Of a stretch of 51,781 bases of DNA, positions 8,172-17,307 are shown piece after piece. The position numbers and the translations under genes are program-made. Within the stretch, counting starts at the first letter, position 1. Every line of letters begins with the position of its first letter. Source of the stretch: Microvirga massiliensis (GTDB taxonomy: Bacteria > Pseudomonadota > Alphaproteobacteria > Rhizobiales > Beijerinckiaceae); assembly GCF_001006805.1 (NCBI RefSeq), contig NZ_LN811355.1, forward strand, positions 41,164-92,944, read 5' to 3'. The notes beneath the pieces are model-generated. The model saw only the letters and a program-made list of their open reading frames with translations, was not told the origin of the DNA and searched no databases.

Positions 8172-8362
8172 GGGTTTGTCCTCAACCGAAGAGGTCATCG
8201 TCGAGTTCACCCCGGGCAGGGTTGCTGAATCGAACACGGCTGCCAGACGCTGCACACTGCACACCGGGGTCGATCTCCCGTTCGCGAAGTACTGCAAGCC
8301 ATCGCCTCCAACGGAACCGCGTCGTAAAAACAACTTGACAATTCTACTCACGTTCTCCAATT

Positions 8363-8381
8363 GTTCGACATCATGTTGAAC
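8363..8381. promoter_or_regulatory. Near-perfect 19-bp palindrome
   Basis: GTTCGACATCATGTTGAAC is symmetric except for one G/T mismatch. It shares GTTCGA/GAAC half-sites with the azoR operator-like palindrome (6081-6097). It sits about 230 bp upstream of sugE, beside TTGACA at 8334-8339. Confidence 0.4.
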
Positions 8382-8527
8382 GCGCCCACATCGACCCTGG
8401 CCTCGGACGGCGCCCCCCCGCGCTTCGCCGTCGTCGCGCGTTTCTCGTACATACGCTGACGCTCCCGGACCCCTGCCCCTGATCGGTTCACGCGGACGGT
8501 GCCGTCCGCCCTGGGACGAGCGTATCC

Positions 8528-8790
8528 ATGCCCATCACCTCGCAAGCCGTCGTCCGCACGGACGATGATCCGGACCTCCTGGCCCGCCTCCGGGAGGAGG
8601 CCTCCGGCCTCGCCTTCCCGCGGCACCGTCCGCTGCATCGGCCGCCCGCTGTTCAGGACGCAGGCCGCCCGTGAGGTCGGCTGCCTGCTGGACGTCGATC
8701 CCACCGTGGTGTCGTGAACCTGCCTGCCACGCGTCCTGCACCACCGGGACGAGTGGCACGTCCCGGACTTCGCGGTGACCCGCGCGAGGG
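8528..8790 (+). pseudogene. Decayed small gene, copy A of a family seen again at 19.9 kb
   Basis: ATG 8528 begins MPITSQAVVRTDDDPDLLAR. A frameshift then moves to the frame reading CIGRPLFRTQAAREVGCLLD then VDPTVVS, an in-frame TGA at 8715-8717, and TCLPRVLHHRDEWHVPDF. The stretch around 19.92-20.04 kb reads HRIGRLMFRTRVVRDVGWMP then DIDPTMTLWRCLPCVLHRPY, clearly the same family. Function unknown. Frameshift plus stop make this copy a pseudogene. Confidence 0.5.
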
Positions 8791-8871
8791 GTGTCACGCT
8801 GGTTGCTGGTGCCTCGCATTGCGTCAGCCGGGTTGCCGTGGGACCTGCTCGCGGCCCTACGGCCGAGACCG

Positions 8872-11808
8872 TCAGGCTGCCCGACGAGAGCGTCCAGCGG
8901 CCCATTCCCGCAGTGCCGCCGCATCGCGCGGCGTCACGTCAGGGTATTCGGGATCAGTGCCCACCGCCGGATCGAACCGCCAGGAGCGCAGGCACTTCCG
9001 CCCCTTGGCCTTCTCGACCGTCACCGCGATGCCCTCCACCCCGTCGAGGCGGAAGGAGTCGTCAGATGCCTCCTCTATCCGGAGCGATAAGGCGCTCGTG
9101 AGGCAGACCTCCGCCAGGTCGACACCCGAGAGAGTTTCGAGTAGGCGCTCCGGCACGCGCACCACCGGAGCGGCCTCGAGCGGAGAGCCGAGGCGTCTGG
9201 CGGCGCGCTCGACCTCGAGTGCACCGATCACGACGGACCGGACCCGCCGGACGCTCGCCCACCGCGCCGCCAAGGCATCGTCACGCCACGCGCCAGGCAG
9301 CTCGGGGAGCTGCTCGAGATGGACCGAGCCATCGGCTGACGGGTGCCGCGCGAGCCAGGCCTCCTCCGCCGTGAAGGGCAGCATCGGCGCGAGCCACCGC
9401 ACGAGGCAACCGAATACCGTGTCGACCACGTGCAGTGCCGCCCGTCGCCGCAGCGACGAGGCCGGATCGCAGTAGAGCGCGTCCTTGCGGACATCGAAGT
9501 AGAAGGCCGAGAGGTCCGCCGCCATGAAATGCGTCAGCGCCGCCACCACCTTCCGGAAGGCGTAAGCCTCATAGCCCGCGCGGACGACCGCATCGAGTTC
9601 GTGCAGGCGGTGCAGCACCCACCGTTCGAGCTCAGGCAGGCTTGCGTAGGGCACGCCCGTGCCATCGTGGTGCACGAGATTGCCGAGCATCCAACGCAGG
9701 GTGTTCCTGAGCTTCCGGTAGGCCTCGCTCGTGCCCTTGAGGACGTCGGGCCCCGTGCGGAGGTCGTCCGTGAAGTTCGACGACACCACCCACAGGCGGA
9801 GGACATCGGTGCAGGACTGCGAGACCACCTGCGCTGCGGTCAGCCCATTGCCCTTCGACTTCGACATCTTGCTCGCGTCCTCATCGAGGAGGAAGCCATG
9901 GGTCACAACCGCCTCGAAGGGAGCCCGACCGCGGGTGCCGCAGCTCTCGAGGAGCGAGGACTGGAACCACCCGCGGTGCTGGTCCGAGCCCTCGAGGTAG
10001 AGGGAGGCCGGTCCAGTCAGGCCGAGGCGCTTCTCGAGCACGAAGGCATGGGTGCAGCCGCTGTCGAACCAGACGTCGAGCACGTCCGTGACCTTGGTCC
10101 ACTCGGAGGGGTCGGCGACGAGGTCGCCGAGGAACCGCTCGCGGGCATTCTCCGCGAACCACGCGTCGGCCCCCTCGGCCTCGAAGGCGGTGGTAACCCG
10201 GGCAACATACTCCCTGTTGCGGGCGAACCCTTGCCCGGGGACGACCTCTCCGGTCGCCTCGTGGAGGAACAACGTGAGCGGCACGCCCCAGCACCGCTGG
10301 CGCGAGAGCACCCAGTCCGGCCTAGCCTCGACCATCGCGCGGAGCCTGTTCCGGCCCGCCTCCGGATGGAAGCGCGTCCGCTCGACGGCGTCGAGCGCCC
10401 GCGCCCGCAGGGTGTCCCCGGGCCGGTCGAGGTCCTTGTCAAGGTGGAGAAACCATTGCGGCGTGTTCCGAAAGACCACGGGCTTCTTCGATCGCCACGA
10501 GTGCGGGTATTGGTGCTTTACCCGTCCCCGCGCGACCAGCATACCCGCTGACGTGAGCGCCTCCATGACGGTCCCGTCGGCATCGGCCCTGTCTCCGGTC
10601 TCCGTAAGGACCGCCCTCCCCTCGAAGCCGGGTGCTGCGGCAGTCAGCCGTCCGTCATCGGCCACCGTGAACGGGACCGAGGTGTCGTAGCCTCGCGCGG
10701 CGAGCTGCCGGGCATTGGCCATCCACACGTCGTAGTCCTCGCGGCCATGTCCAGGAGCCGTATGGACGAAGCCCGTCCCGGCATCCGCCGTCACGTGGTC
10801 GCCCGCAAGCAGCGGCACGCGGAAGCCATAGCCCATCTCCCGCAACGGGTGCGCGCACTCGAGTTGCGCGAGTTCCTCGTGCGGCACCTCGCGCAGCCGC
10901 GCATAACCGGAGACCCTCGCGGCCCCGAAGGTCGGCTCGGCCGCCGCATCGGCCAGAAGGTAGCGTTCTCCGGGCCGTGCCCCGTTGTCCTTAGGGGCTT
11001 CCGTCACCTCATAGAGGCCGTATGCGGCCCGCGGCGAGTAGGCCAGCGCACGGTTGCCGGGCAATGTCCACGGGGTCGTGGTCCAGGCGACGACGCTCGC
11101 CCCGGCGAGGTCCCCGTCCCGGGCGGATACGGGGAACCTGACCCAGAGCGCGTCCGACTGGTCGTCGAGGTGCTCCACCTCGGCCTCGGCCAGGACGGTG
11201 CGCTCGACGACCGACCACATGACGGGCTTCGACCCCCGGTAGAGCTGGCCCGACGCGGCGAACTTCATCAGCTCGGCCGCGACCGCTGCCTCGGAGGCGA
11301 AGTCCATGGTCGTGTAGGCGTTCTCGAAGTCGCCCGAGACGCCGAGCGCGCGGAACTCTTCCGCCTGCACGCCCACCCAGTGCGCAGCGTAGCGGCGGCA
11401 GGCCTCTCGGAACTCCGGAACCGAGACATCGGCCTTGTCGCGGCCCTCGGCCCGGAACCACTCCTCGACCTTCCACTCGACAGGGAGGCCATGGCAGTCC
11501 CAGCCGGGAACGTAGGGTGCATCCCAGCCCGTCATCTGCCGCGAGCGGACCACGACGTCCTTGAGCACCTTGTTGAGGGCGTGTCCCAGATGGAGGTTGC
11601 CATTCGCGTAGGGCGGGCCGTCGTGTAGGACGAAGCGCCTGCGCCCCGCAGAGGACGCGCGCAGGCGGTCATGGAGCTTCATGGCATCCCAGCGGTCGAG
11701 GAGGGCCTTCTCCCCTTCCTCCTTGGGGCCACGCATCGGGAAATCGGTTTTCGGCAGGAACAGCGTCGACGCATAGTCGAGGCCGTCCGCGTCATGGCGG
11801 TCGGTCAT
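8872..11808 (-). CDS. ileS: Isoleucyl-tRNA synthetase
   Basis: Class I aminoacyl-tRNA synthetase of 978 residues, charging tRNA-Ile in the cytoplasm. Signatures are HLGH at residues 73-76 (after DGPPYANGN), PGWDCHGLPVE, the editing-domain threonines in AWTTTPWTLPGN (about 241-252), LEGSDQHRGWFQSSLL and KMSKS at 647-651. The C-terminal tail has only one Cys (KCLRSWRFDP) and the end DVTPRDAAALREW, as in alphaproteobacterial enzymes. ATG 11808 gives the family-like start MTDRHDADGLDYASTLF; GTG 11817 would add three residues. It is a standard bacterial-type enzyme, not the eukaryote-like mupirocin-resistant form. It stands alone, without lspA or other usual partners, between decayed genes and a methyltransferase block, so it could be a second copy. 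Confidence 0.95.
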   Translation of the reverse strand: MTDRHDADGLDYASTLFLPKTDFPMRGPKEEGEKALLDRWDAMKLHDRLRASSAGRRRFVLHDGPPYANGNLHLGHALNKVLKDVVVRSRQMTGWDAPYVPGWDCHGLPVEWKVEEWFRAEGRDKADVSVPEFREACRRYAAHWVGVQAEEFRALGVSGDFENAYTTMDFASEAAVAAELMKFAASGQLYRGSKPVMWSVVERTVLAEAEVEHLDDQSDALWVRFPVSARDGDLAGASVVAWTTTPWTLPGNRALAYSPRAAYGLYEVTEAPKDNGARPGERYLLADAAAEPTFGAARVSGYARLREVPHEELAQLECAHPLREMGYGFRVPLLAGDHVTADAGTGFVHTAPGHGREDYDVWMANARQLAARGYDTSVPFTVADDGRLTAAAPGFEGRAVLTETGDRADADGTVMEALTSAGMLVARGRVKHQYPHSWRSKKPVVFRNTPQWFLHLDKDLDRPGDTLRARALDAVERTRFHPEAGRNRLRAMVEARPDWVLSRQRCWGVPLTLFLHEATGEVVPGQGFARNREYVARVTTAFEAEGADAWFAENARERFLGDLVADPSEWTKVTDVLDVWFDSGCTHAFVLEKRLGLTGPASLYLEGSDQHRGWFQSSLLESCGTRGRAPFEAVVTHGFLLDEDASKMSKSKGNGLTAAQVVSQSCTDVLRLWVVSSNFTDDLRTGPDVLKGTSEAYRKLRNTLRWMLGNLVHHDGTGVPYASLPELERWVLHRLHELDAVVRAGYEAYAFRKVVAALTHFMAADLSAFYFDVRKDALYCDPASSLRRRAALHVVDTVFGCLVRWLAPMLPFTAEEAWLARHPSADGSVHLEQLPELPGAWRDDALAARWASVRRVRSVVIGALEVERAARRLGSPLEAAPVVRVPERLLETLSGVDLAEVCLTSALSLRIEEASDDSFRLDGVEGIAVTVEKAKGRKCLRSWRFDPAVGTDPEYPDVTPRDAAALREWAAGRSRRAA

Positions 11809-11817
11809 CTGTTTCAC

Positions 11818-12461
11818 TCGGAATGGGATGTGGGTTCTGGGCGAACGACCCGGCGCTCCGGCCGTGCGGCCTCAGCCGCGCACGGAGGCCGGGCGGATAA
11901 TTCGAAGGACCGCGTTCGCGCGGACTATGCGCATTCCGAGAGATGCCATCGCTCCAACATAACTCGTTTTGGGCGAAACCGGAAGTTCGAGCCCTGAAGC
12001 GATCCCGTCTTACGCCCGGTCGTCAGCAGCGCCTTCTTCGCTCATCCGGACCGGACAGAATTGGGTAATCTCAACGGATCCCACTTCGCGCTTACCCAGT
12101 GCGAACCTTCCGCAATCTGAACATTCAGCGAGGTACCTGGCTCGATTCTTAAGTGCCGCGCTGAAGCGCATCAATACGTGGTCGGGGCGAATGCATTCAA
12201 CCGCTCACTTTCAAAGCGAATCCCGACCCACAGAAAGGATCCTCGCCTCAACGAACTAATGCGATGCCGTCATCCACGTGAGACGACAACGCTCGCATGA
12301 GCCTTGTCCAAGACAAAGCATTTACGATTTCAAAGAGCTAGGCGAAGCGGACTGACGATGTCCGAGGCCGCTGCGCCAGACGCTGTGCCAACTCTTCCAT
12401 TGAACGACGCCGTTGAATCATCGGTCATGGGTGGTCACGTTTAACCTGGTGCCCGTCGACA
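11818..12461. other. Gene-poor gap between ileS and methyltransferase
   Basis: About 640 bp with lower GC than its surroundings. Short frames exist on the plus strand but none resembles a protein. No tRNA or terminator was recognised. It probably marks the left border of the plasmid-like block. Confidence 0.3.
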
Positions 12462-14021
12462 TCAGCGAAGCGGGATTCTTCCCCCGGTTTGCTCCGTTCT
12501 CCGAAGCGCACGACCGCCATCAATGTCGTTGGCAGCAGAAGCCGTCTGCCCTCGAGGAGCATGCCACGAATCCAAACGGATTCGCCGCGCTGGGCGCTTC
12601 TCCCGGAGCGGGATTACCATGCGATTCTCGCACGGAACGCCAGCGTCCCTCGGCGCAACTGGCACCGGATCTGTCTCTTGTGGTGCAGGATCAGCGACCT
12701 GGTGCTCGGGGTAGAGTTCGGGCGGTGCCATCCTCCCTGATGCAACGAGTGATGCGATGCGCTCGCCAATCCATCGCATCACCGGGACAGCCATGCTGTT
12801 CCCAAGCGCCTTGTAGCGCGGACTGTCGGCCGCAAGCTTGCCGCGCGTATACGGCACCAGAGTCCAATCGTCCGGGAAGCCCTGGAGACGCTCGCACTCG
12901 CGCGGGGTCAGGCGGCGTACGATCCAGCGCGTGCGGTTGTCGTTCGATGCTTGCGCGATCACGAAGTCGAGTTCGCTGCCCTGCCCTGCGGGTCGAGCCG
13001 TTCCCGCCCCGCTGGCGCAGAGCGTGCCAACGACCTCGGGGTAAGCGATAGCAGTCATGTTGCCGCCGCCCTCCCTGCGCGCCGTCATCGTGGGAAGCAC
13101 ACCCTCGGCGACGGTCTCGGCATCGATGATCCCGTAAACCACCGTCGGCACCTGATTCGAGCCGCTCTGCCCCGCGCGCAAGGGGGGAGTGCCCTCTTCG
13201 GTGTAGCCAATCCCGCGCGCTTTCTCGGAGTTGCCCGCCGAGAAGGCCGCGGCCTGCACGATCAGAGCTTCGCTCCCGCCGCCACAATCGCCACTGGATG
13301 CCCGCAGGGTCGGCAGCGACTCCCCATCAATGCCGAGCCCCGTAAGGGCTACAGCACCGCCCGGATCAGCGGCGGCAGGTGCTTGCCACGCCGGGCGGCG
13401 CGGTGCTTGATCCCGGCGCGGGCTGCCGTACTCAAAGAGTACGTCGCCGGCACATCGCTTTCGAGTACTTGCGACAACGAACACGCGCTTGCGTCGTTGT
13501 GCCACTCCGCAATGTTGAGCGTCGAGAACGCGCCATGCAACTGTTCGCCGTGGTCCAGCAACGTGACCTGCGTTCGGCCATTTTCGCCTTGGGCTGACCA
13601 GAGGACCGCTCGACTCTCCGGCAAGGGCTGCCAGCAGACATCCGAAGGCGTTGTCCTTGGTCGAGAGGACGCCCGGGACGTTTTCCCAGACGATGAAATC
13701 GGGGTCGAGCTCATCTGCAATCTCCGTAAATCTGAGCGTGAGGTTCCCGCGGTCGTCCGCCAGCGACTGGCGCTTGCCCGCAAAGCTGAAGGCTTGGCAC
13801 GGACTTCCTCCAACGAGCACGTCGATCGGACCGCATGCGCGTGCACGCTCCACGAAGTCCTCGGCAGCGACGTCGCCGAGATTCGGGACTTCCGGGAAGC
13901 GATGTGCCAGGTGCGCACAGGCGAACCGGTCGACATCCGCGACGAAGGCCGCCTCCCACCCGAGGGGGTGCCAAGCCACGCTCGCGGCTTCGATCCCCGA
14001 GAACAGGCTGCCGAACCTCAC
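12462..14021 (-). CDS. DNA cytosine-5 methyltransferase (phage/plasmid type)
   Basis: A 519-residue C5-cytosine methyltransferase. Motif I is FGSLFSGIEAAS (residues 3-14), motif IV GGSPCQAFS with catalytic Cys75, motif VI WENVPGVLS, motif VIII QRRKRVFVVAS, motif IX RRLTPRECERLQGFPDDWT and motif X YKALGNSMAVPVMRW. Between VIII and IX lies a long insert of about 170 residues rich in Gly/Ala that should contain the target-recognition domain, as in phage-type enzymes. The C-terminal 80 residues are Arg/Pro-rich and probably disordered. No restriction endonuclease lies beside it, so it is an orphan modification enzyme. Its start overlaps the stop of the upstream gene by 4 bp (ATGA), indicating translational coupling. 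Confidence 0.93.
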   Translation of the reverse strand: MRFGSLFSGIEAASVAWHPLGWEAAFVADVDRFACAHLAHRFPEVPNLGDVAAEDFVERARACGPIDVLVGGSPCQAFSFAGKRQSLADDRGNLTLRFTEIADELDPDFIVWENVPGVLSTKDNAFGCLLAALAGESSGPLVSPRRKWPNAGHVAGPRRTVAWRVLDAQHCGVAQRRKRVFVVASTRKRCAGDVLFEYGSPRRDQAPRRPAWQAPAAADPGGAVALTGLGIDGESLPTLRASSGDCGGGSEALIVQAAAFSAGNSEKARGIGYTEEGTPPLRAGQSGSNQVPTVVYGIIDAETVAEGVLPTMTARREGGGNMTAIAYPEVVGTLCASGAGTARPAGQGSELDFVIAQASNDNRTRWIVRRLTPRECERLQGFPDDWTLVPYTRGKLAADSPRYKALGNSMAVPVMRWIGERIASLVASGRMAPPELYPEHQVADPAPQETDPVPVAPRDAGVPCENRMVIPLREKRPARRIRLDSWHAPRGQTASAANDIDGGRALRRTEQTGGRIPLR

Positions 14022-14317
14022 GACAGCACCCCGCGGGCATGCGGCTCGATCTGCGGCACTGCATCGGAGCCGATATTCTCGGCTCTGTTCCGAGTCTCAC
14101 GGCTCGCTTCCCAAGCTGCCTGCGCGACCTGGACGGCCAGACATGCCCTCAGGAACGCAACGCGGCTCTCGTGCTCCTCCTGTCGCTCGCGCTTGTTGCT
14201 GGGACACACTCCATGCCTGTGCAAGCAGGCCAGAACCTGCTTACCCGCCTCGTCTCTGCCGCGCAGGGCTGCATCTACGGCATTCCGTACTTCCTGCATT
14301 TCTGGTGTCATGCTCAT
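14018..14317 (-). CDS. Hypothetical helical protein coupled to the methyltransferase
   Basis: A 99-residue mostly helical protein, MSMTPEMQEVRNAVDAALRG then RDEAGKQVLACLHRHGVCPS. AGAAGG stands just before the first ATG and 6 bp before a second ATG at 14311, which may be the true start. Its TGA overlaps the methyltransferase ATG. No family is recognised. The coupling suggests an accessory to the methyltransferase, or simply a compact operon. Confidence 0.6.
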   Translation of the reverse strand: MSMTPEMQEVRNAVDAALRGRDEAGKQVLACLHRHGVCPSNKRERQEEHESRVAFLRACLAVQVAQAAWEASRETRNRAENIGSDAVPQIEPHARGVLS

Positions 14318-14423
14318 CCTTCTGGCTCCATGGTGAATGAGGGTTCGCCCTCTGTCCGGGATGTCCAAGCGACGTCCCCGAAAGGAGCGTGCTGTTCGCC
14401 CCACGTCGGTCCGTGTTCCAGTG

Positions 14424-14975
14424 TCAGTGCATGGCTCCGCAGCTCTTCGCAAAAGCGAATGCCTGGGACGGATCCTCCCAACGACGGAAGAATGCCTCCG
14501 CTTCGCTGTCGTGCTTTCTGCGAGACCACGAAACGGATGCCGCCTCCCCAATCTGCTCCGCGATGATCTGATCGATCGCATCCGACACCGCCGGCGTGAG
14601 GCTCGTGAACCGCAGGCCGTGGCAGATGCCCCGCTGATCCTGCGCAACGATGGTGACGGCACGAACCTGAGTCCCAGATCGCTGATCGACGTACCGTCGC
14701 TGGGTCGGCAACAACCCCATGTGGAACGGTGTCTCAAGGAAGAGATCGCGTCCAAAGCGCCACACCACGATCGCCGTGGTCCCTTCCCGCAACACGGCTA
14801 CATCCAGCGGGGCGCGACGCAACGCCTTCACCTCGCTAGCAAGCGGCCTGGTGAGAGATGCGATCATGATCCACGGACCAGGACCGATCGCGAGCGTCGC
14901 TCCATCGGGAATAATCGGGTAAGGCGTCCGGTCGCCGCGACCGAAGACCACCATTCCGTTCAACAGCTCGATCAT
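14424..14975 (-). CDS. Hypothetical protein, 183 residues
   Basis: First gene of the minus-strand run into the methyltransferase, 106 bp upstream of the next gene. The start MIELLNGMVVFGRGDRTPYP has a good purine-rich site (AAGGGGTGG) upstream. The protein looks like a beta-rich N-terminal half (TLAIGPGPWIMIASLTRPLA, then LDVAVLREGTTAIVVWRFGR) with a helical C-terminus. No family recognised and no signal peptide. Plasmid-type cargo by context. Confidence 0.6.
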   Translation of the reverse strand: MIELLNGMVVFGRGDRTPYPIIPDGATLAIGPGPWIMIASLTRPLASEVKALRRAPLDVAVLREGTTAIVVWRFGRDLFLETPFHMGLLPTQRRYVDQRSGTQVRAVTIVAQDQRGICHGLRFTSLTPAVSDAIDQIIAEQIGEAASVSWSRRKHDSEAEAFFRRWEDPSQAFAFAKSCGAMH

Positions 14976-15675
14976 GATCCACCCCTTTCTTTCACTCCCG
15001 AAGCAGGAGTGTGCTTAGCGTGGACTCGTCCGAGCGCTGCCGTCAGGAGGGGGGACCTTGGTGTGATACTCAGACGGTTAATGTGTCATGTGAGTGATAC
15101 GACCAATTGCAGTTGGTTGGTCCGTTTTGCTGCCGGGCAGCGCGCTCAGTGCTGGGTTCAGTTTGTTCGCAAACCCTCTTGCGCACCAGCCGTCCGCCGC
15201 ATTGGGAGTTCAATCGACGAAGTGGTTCGACGCTAATAAAGCAGCCGCCGCCGCTCAAGGAAACTTCCGAAGTGAATATCTTTCACTACCGACGAGCGGG
15301 AGCATTCACGCAAGCCCCGTCGTGAAGCACATTCACGACTCGGGCGCGGGTGAGATGTGTGCAATCGAGCTGTTTTGCGGCGCCGCCGCGGCATGGGCGT
15401 AGGACTCGAGCTGGAGGGATTTCCTCGGCCAAATCGTAGAGTTGAGATTCGCATCGGTCCTAGGGGATGGTTGCTCAGCCGCCGGGATGTCGAAGAGCGC
15501 TCTGCCAGCACGCGGGATGCTCGCCCTGACTGGCTTCCGGCTGATTAGCGCTCTCAGACAGGGCACCACCTCTCGGATCAGCCCGGGATGCCCGCACAGC
15601 CGCATCACCATGGGTGGCTTTGCCCACGGATGCCAAACGAGCCAACATGATATCACTTGAGGGTGGGGATGCTCT
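14976..15675. other. Intergenic gap
   Basis: Seven hundred bases with no frame that resembles a protein. The first 100 bases probably hold the promoter of the minus-strand gene that starts at 14975. Nothing else identifiable. Confidence 0.3.
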
Positions 15676-15999
15676 CTACCCGCTGAGGGATTCCAGCTCG
15701 GTGGACAGCTCCTCGATGCTCTTGCATTTCCCTTCCAGGCGCGAAGCCCAGTGCAGAGGGGTCAGCGCCTCGCCCTTGTAGCGGGTCATGGAGGCCGCCT
15801 GTCGAATTGCCATCACCGCGACATCGCGCGTAACCGGGGTCAGTCCCTCCTTTCCGATCAAGGCAATCGCGTCGTCGCAATCCTTCTGAGCAGCCAGCGT
15901 ATACGCTTGCGGTTGGTACCACGGCTCCCCTGTCTCGATCGCATCCAGCGCGGCTCTCGGGACCCGTACTGCGGATCGCACGTCATCGATTGCGTGCAC
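15676..15999 (-). CDS. Hypothetical protein, 107 residues
   Basis: GTG at 15999 is chosen because AGGAGGG (16004-16010) stands 4 bp before it; an earlier in-frame GTG at 16020 has no such site. The protein has a helical look: VRVPRAALDAIETGEPWYQP, DDAIALIGKEGLTPVTRDVA, and a Glu-rich end (SIEELSTELESLSG). No family recognised. It follows the three-gene minus-strand run at 17307-16269 by 269 bp and may be its distal member. Confidence 0.55.
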   Translation of the reverse strand: MHAIDDVRSAVRVPRAALDAIETGEPWYQPQAYTLAAQKDCDDAIALIGKEGLTPVTRDVAVMAIRQAASMTRYKGEALTPLHWASRLEGKCKSIEELSTELESLSG

Positions 16000-16268
16000 G
16001 GCTCCCTCCTGGTTCTTCACGTGTCACCGGAGGGCGACACTCCCCCTCGAGGGGAACCAAAACCGAGGCGGAAGGCGAAACCCGCTCTCGCCATTCCAGC
16101 CTTGCGACGAGAACCGAAGCCGGATCGACCGTGCCTACACGCAAGCTGTAACGGGCCCTGTCGGACCGGACCAGCGCGATGATTTCCAAAACGGAAGAAG
16201 CGTTCCTTTCAGGAACTGCCGATGGAGTGCTCCACATCGCACGACGAAATCGCCGGAGCTGGACTCGG

Positions 16269-16673
16269 TCACAGCTCCACGTCGAACCACCCCTCGACCT
16301 CGTCCATGACTGCCTCGTCGACAGTCATGACGAAAGTCTCGGCCTGGCGACCATCGCCATAGAGCACGGCCCGGGTCACGATGCCGTTGATCTCGGACCG
16401 CCATGAACCGAATCCGCGACGAATGACATCAGCACCGCGCCGGTCAACCTGCATCGCCGCGACGTGATCGGCGACCGCTTGCGGAAGGTCGGCGATTCTC
16501 GTCGCCAGCACCTTCGCGCTGGCAACGATCTGTCCCGGAAGACGGTTCGCAGTGGCATGATTCGATGCCTGCCGTTCCCGCTCCGCGAAGTGCTCGCGAA
16601 TGCGGGTGTCCGCCTCGGCGAAGAAATCCGGGTCGAGCGCGGTGATGAAATCGAGTGAAGGATTGTCACTCAT
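16269..16673 (-). CDS. Hypothetical protein, 134 residues
   Basis: Third gene of a tight minus-strand operon: its ATG (16673-16671) overlaps the TGA of the preceding gene by one base. A GTG one codon earlier could also start it. Visible segments are LDFITALDPDFFAEADTRIR, a long helix through HFAERERQASNHATANRLPG, and an acidic end (VMTVDEAVMDEVEGWFDVEL). No known family. Typical of compact plasmid or phage operons. Confidence 0.55.
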   Translation of the reverse strand: MSDNPSLDFITALDPDFFAEADTRIREHFAERERQASNHATANRLPGQIVASAKVLATRIADLPQAVADHVAAMQVDRRGADVIRRGFGSWRSEINGIVTRAVLYGDGRQAETFVMTVDEAVMDEVEGWFDVEL

Positions 16674-16927
16674 CACGCGGCCGCCGCAATGATCGCCGCG
16701 GCCGCGGCCTCGGCGAGATCTCGACCCTCGCGCATGGTCCGCACCGACCCGGACCTGAGAGTCTCGTCAATGATATTGACCACCTCCCAATTCCACTGCC
16801 TTCCGACGCGCTGGACGCCAAGGCCGACAACCCGAACTCCGTCGTCCGCCTCGGCCACATAGTGACCCGGCGAACCGTCCCAAGCGGTCGTGCGCAGCCG
16901 CGGCCGGATGTGATGCACCGATCCCAT
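16673..16927 (-). CDS. Hypothetical protein, 84 residues
   Basis: ATG at 16927 begins MGSVHHIRPRLRTTAWDGSP; both ends overlap neighbours as TGATG junctions (16927 upstream, 16673 downstream), which fixes this start over the longer frame. The middle looks like a small beta-sheet (HYVAEADDGVRVVGLGVQRV, NWEVVNIIDE) and the end is poly-Ala (AEAAAAAIIAAAA). Function unknown. Confidence 0.55.
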   Translation of the reverse strand: MGSVHHIRPRLRTTAWDGSPGHYVAEADDGVRVVGLGVQRVGRQWNWEVVNIIDETLRSGSVRTMREGRDLAEAAAAAIIAAAA

Positions 16928-17307
16928 CACCGGACCTCCCCGGTAACGGCATTCAGACAGGCACGGAGAATGGGGTCGCGGGGCTGCAAGTCCCGCCACC
17001 GCACAGGCAATCCGGCCATGGCATGGGCAATCATCATGCCCTCGGCATGATCGACCGGGCGGCAGGTGAGCAGTCGCCGGTAGAGCGCCCGAGCGCTGAT
17101 CCGGGCGGGGTCGCGGCGCTGATCGCCCGTCGTCGTGACGGCGTCCCGGAGATCGCCATCGCAGGATCCTGCTTCAATGGCGTGCACCAGTGCAGCCACC
17201 AACTCGTCGGCGGTCATCAGTTCGGGCACGAGGCCGGTCCACTGCTGCCAGCAGTCGAAGCCGTCGATCCCAAGAGGCTCACCCGTCAAATCGTCCAGAT
17301 CGTCCAT
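16927..17307 (-). CDS. Hypothetical protein, 126 residues
   Basis: First gene of the three-gene overlapping run. AAGGAG stands 7 bp before ATG 17307. The acidic N-terminus MDDLDDLTGEPLGIDGFDCW is followed by LMTADELVAALVHAIEAGSC and a basic C-terminal half with ALYRRLLTCRPVDHAEGMMI. No family recognised; the longer upstream frame lacks a ribosome site. Confidence 0.55.
   Translation of the reverse strand: MDDLDDLTGEPLGIDGFDCWQQWTGLVPELMTADELVAALVHAIEAGSCDGDLRDAVTTTGDQRRDPARISARALYRRLLTCRPVDHAEGMMIAHAMAGLPVRWRDLQPRDPILRACLNAVTGEVR

Noticed and set aside
8334..8362. TTGACA as a sigma-70 promoter for the plus strand
   Set aside because: No -10 box lies 16-18 bp downstream (the position reads CCAATTG), and only a pseudogene follows.
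9343..10551. Long plus-strand frame of 402 codons within ileS
   Set aside because: Antisense shadow of the synthetase; composition follows codon bias of the real gene.
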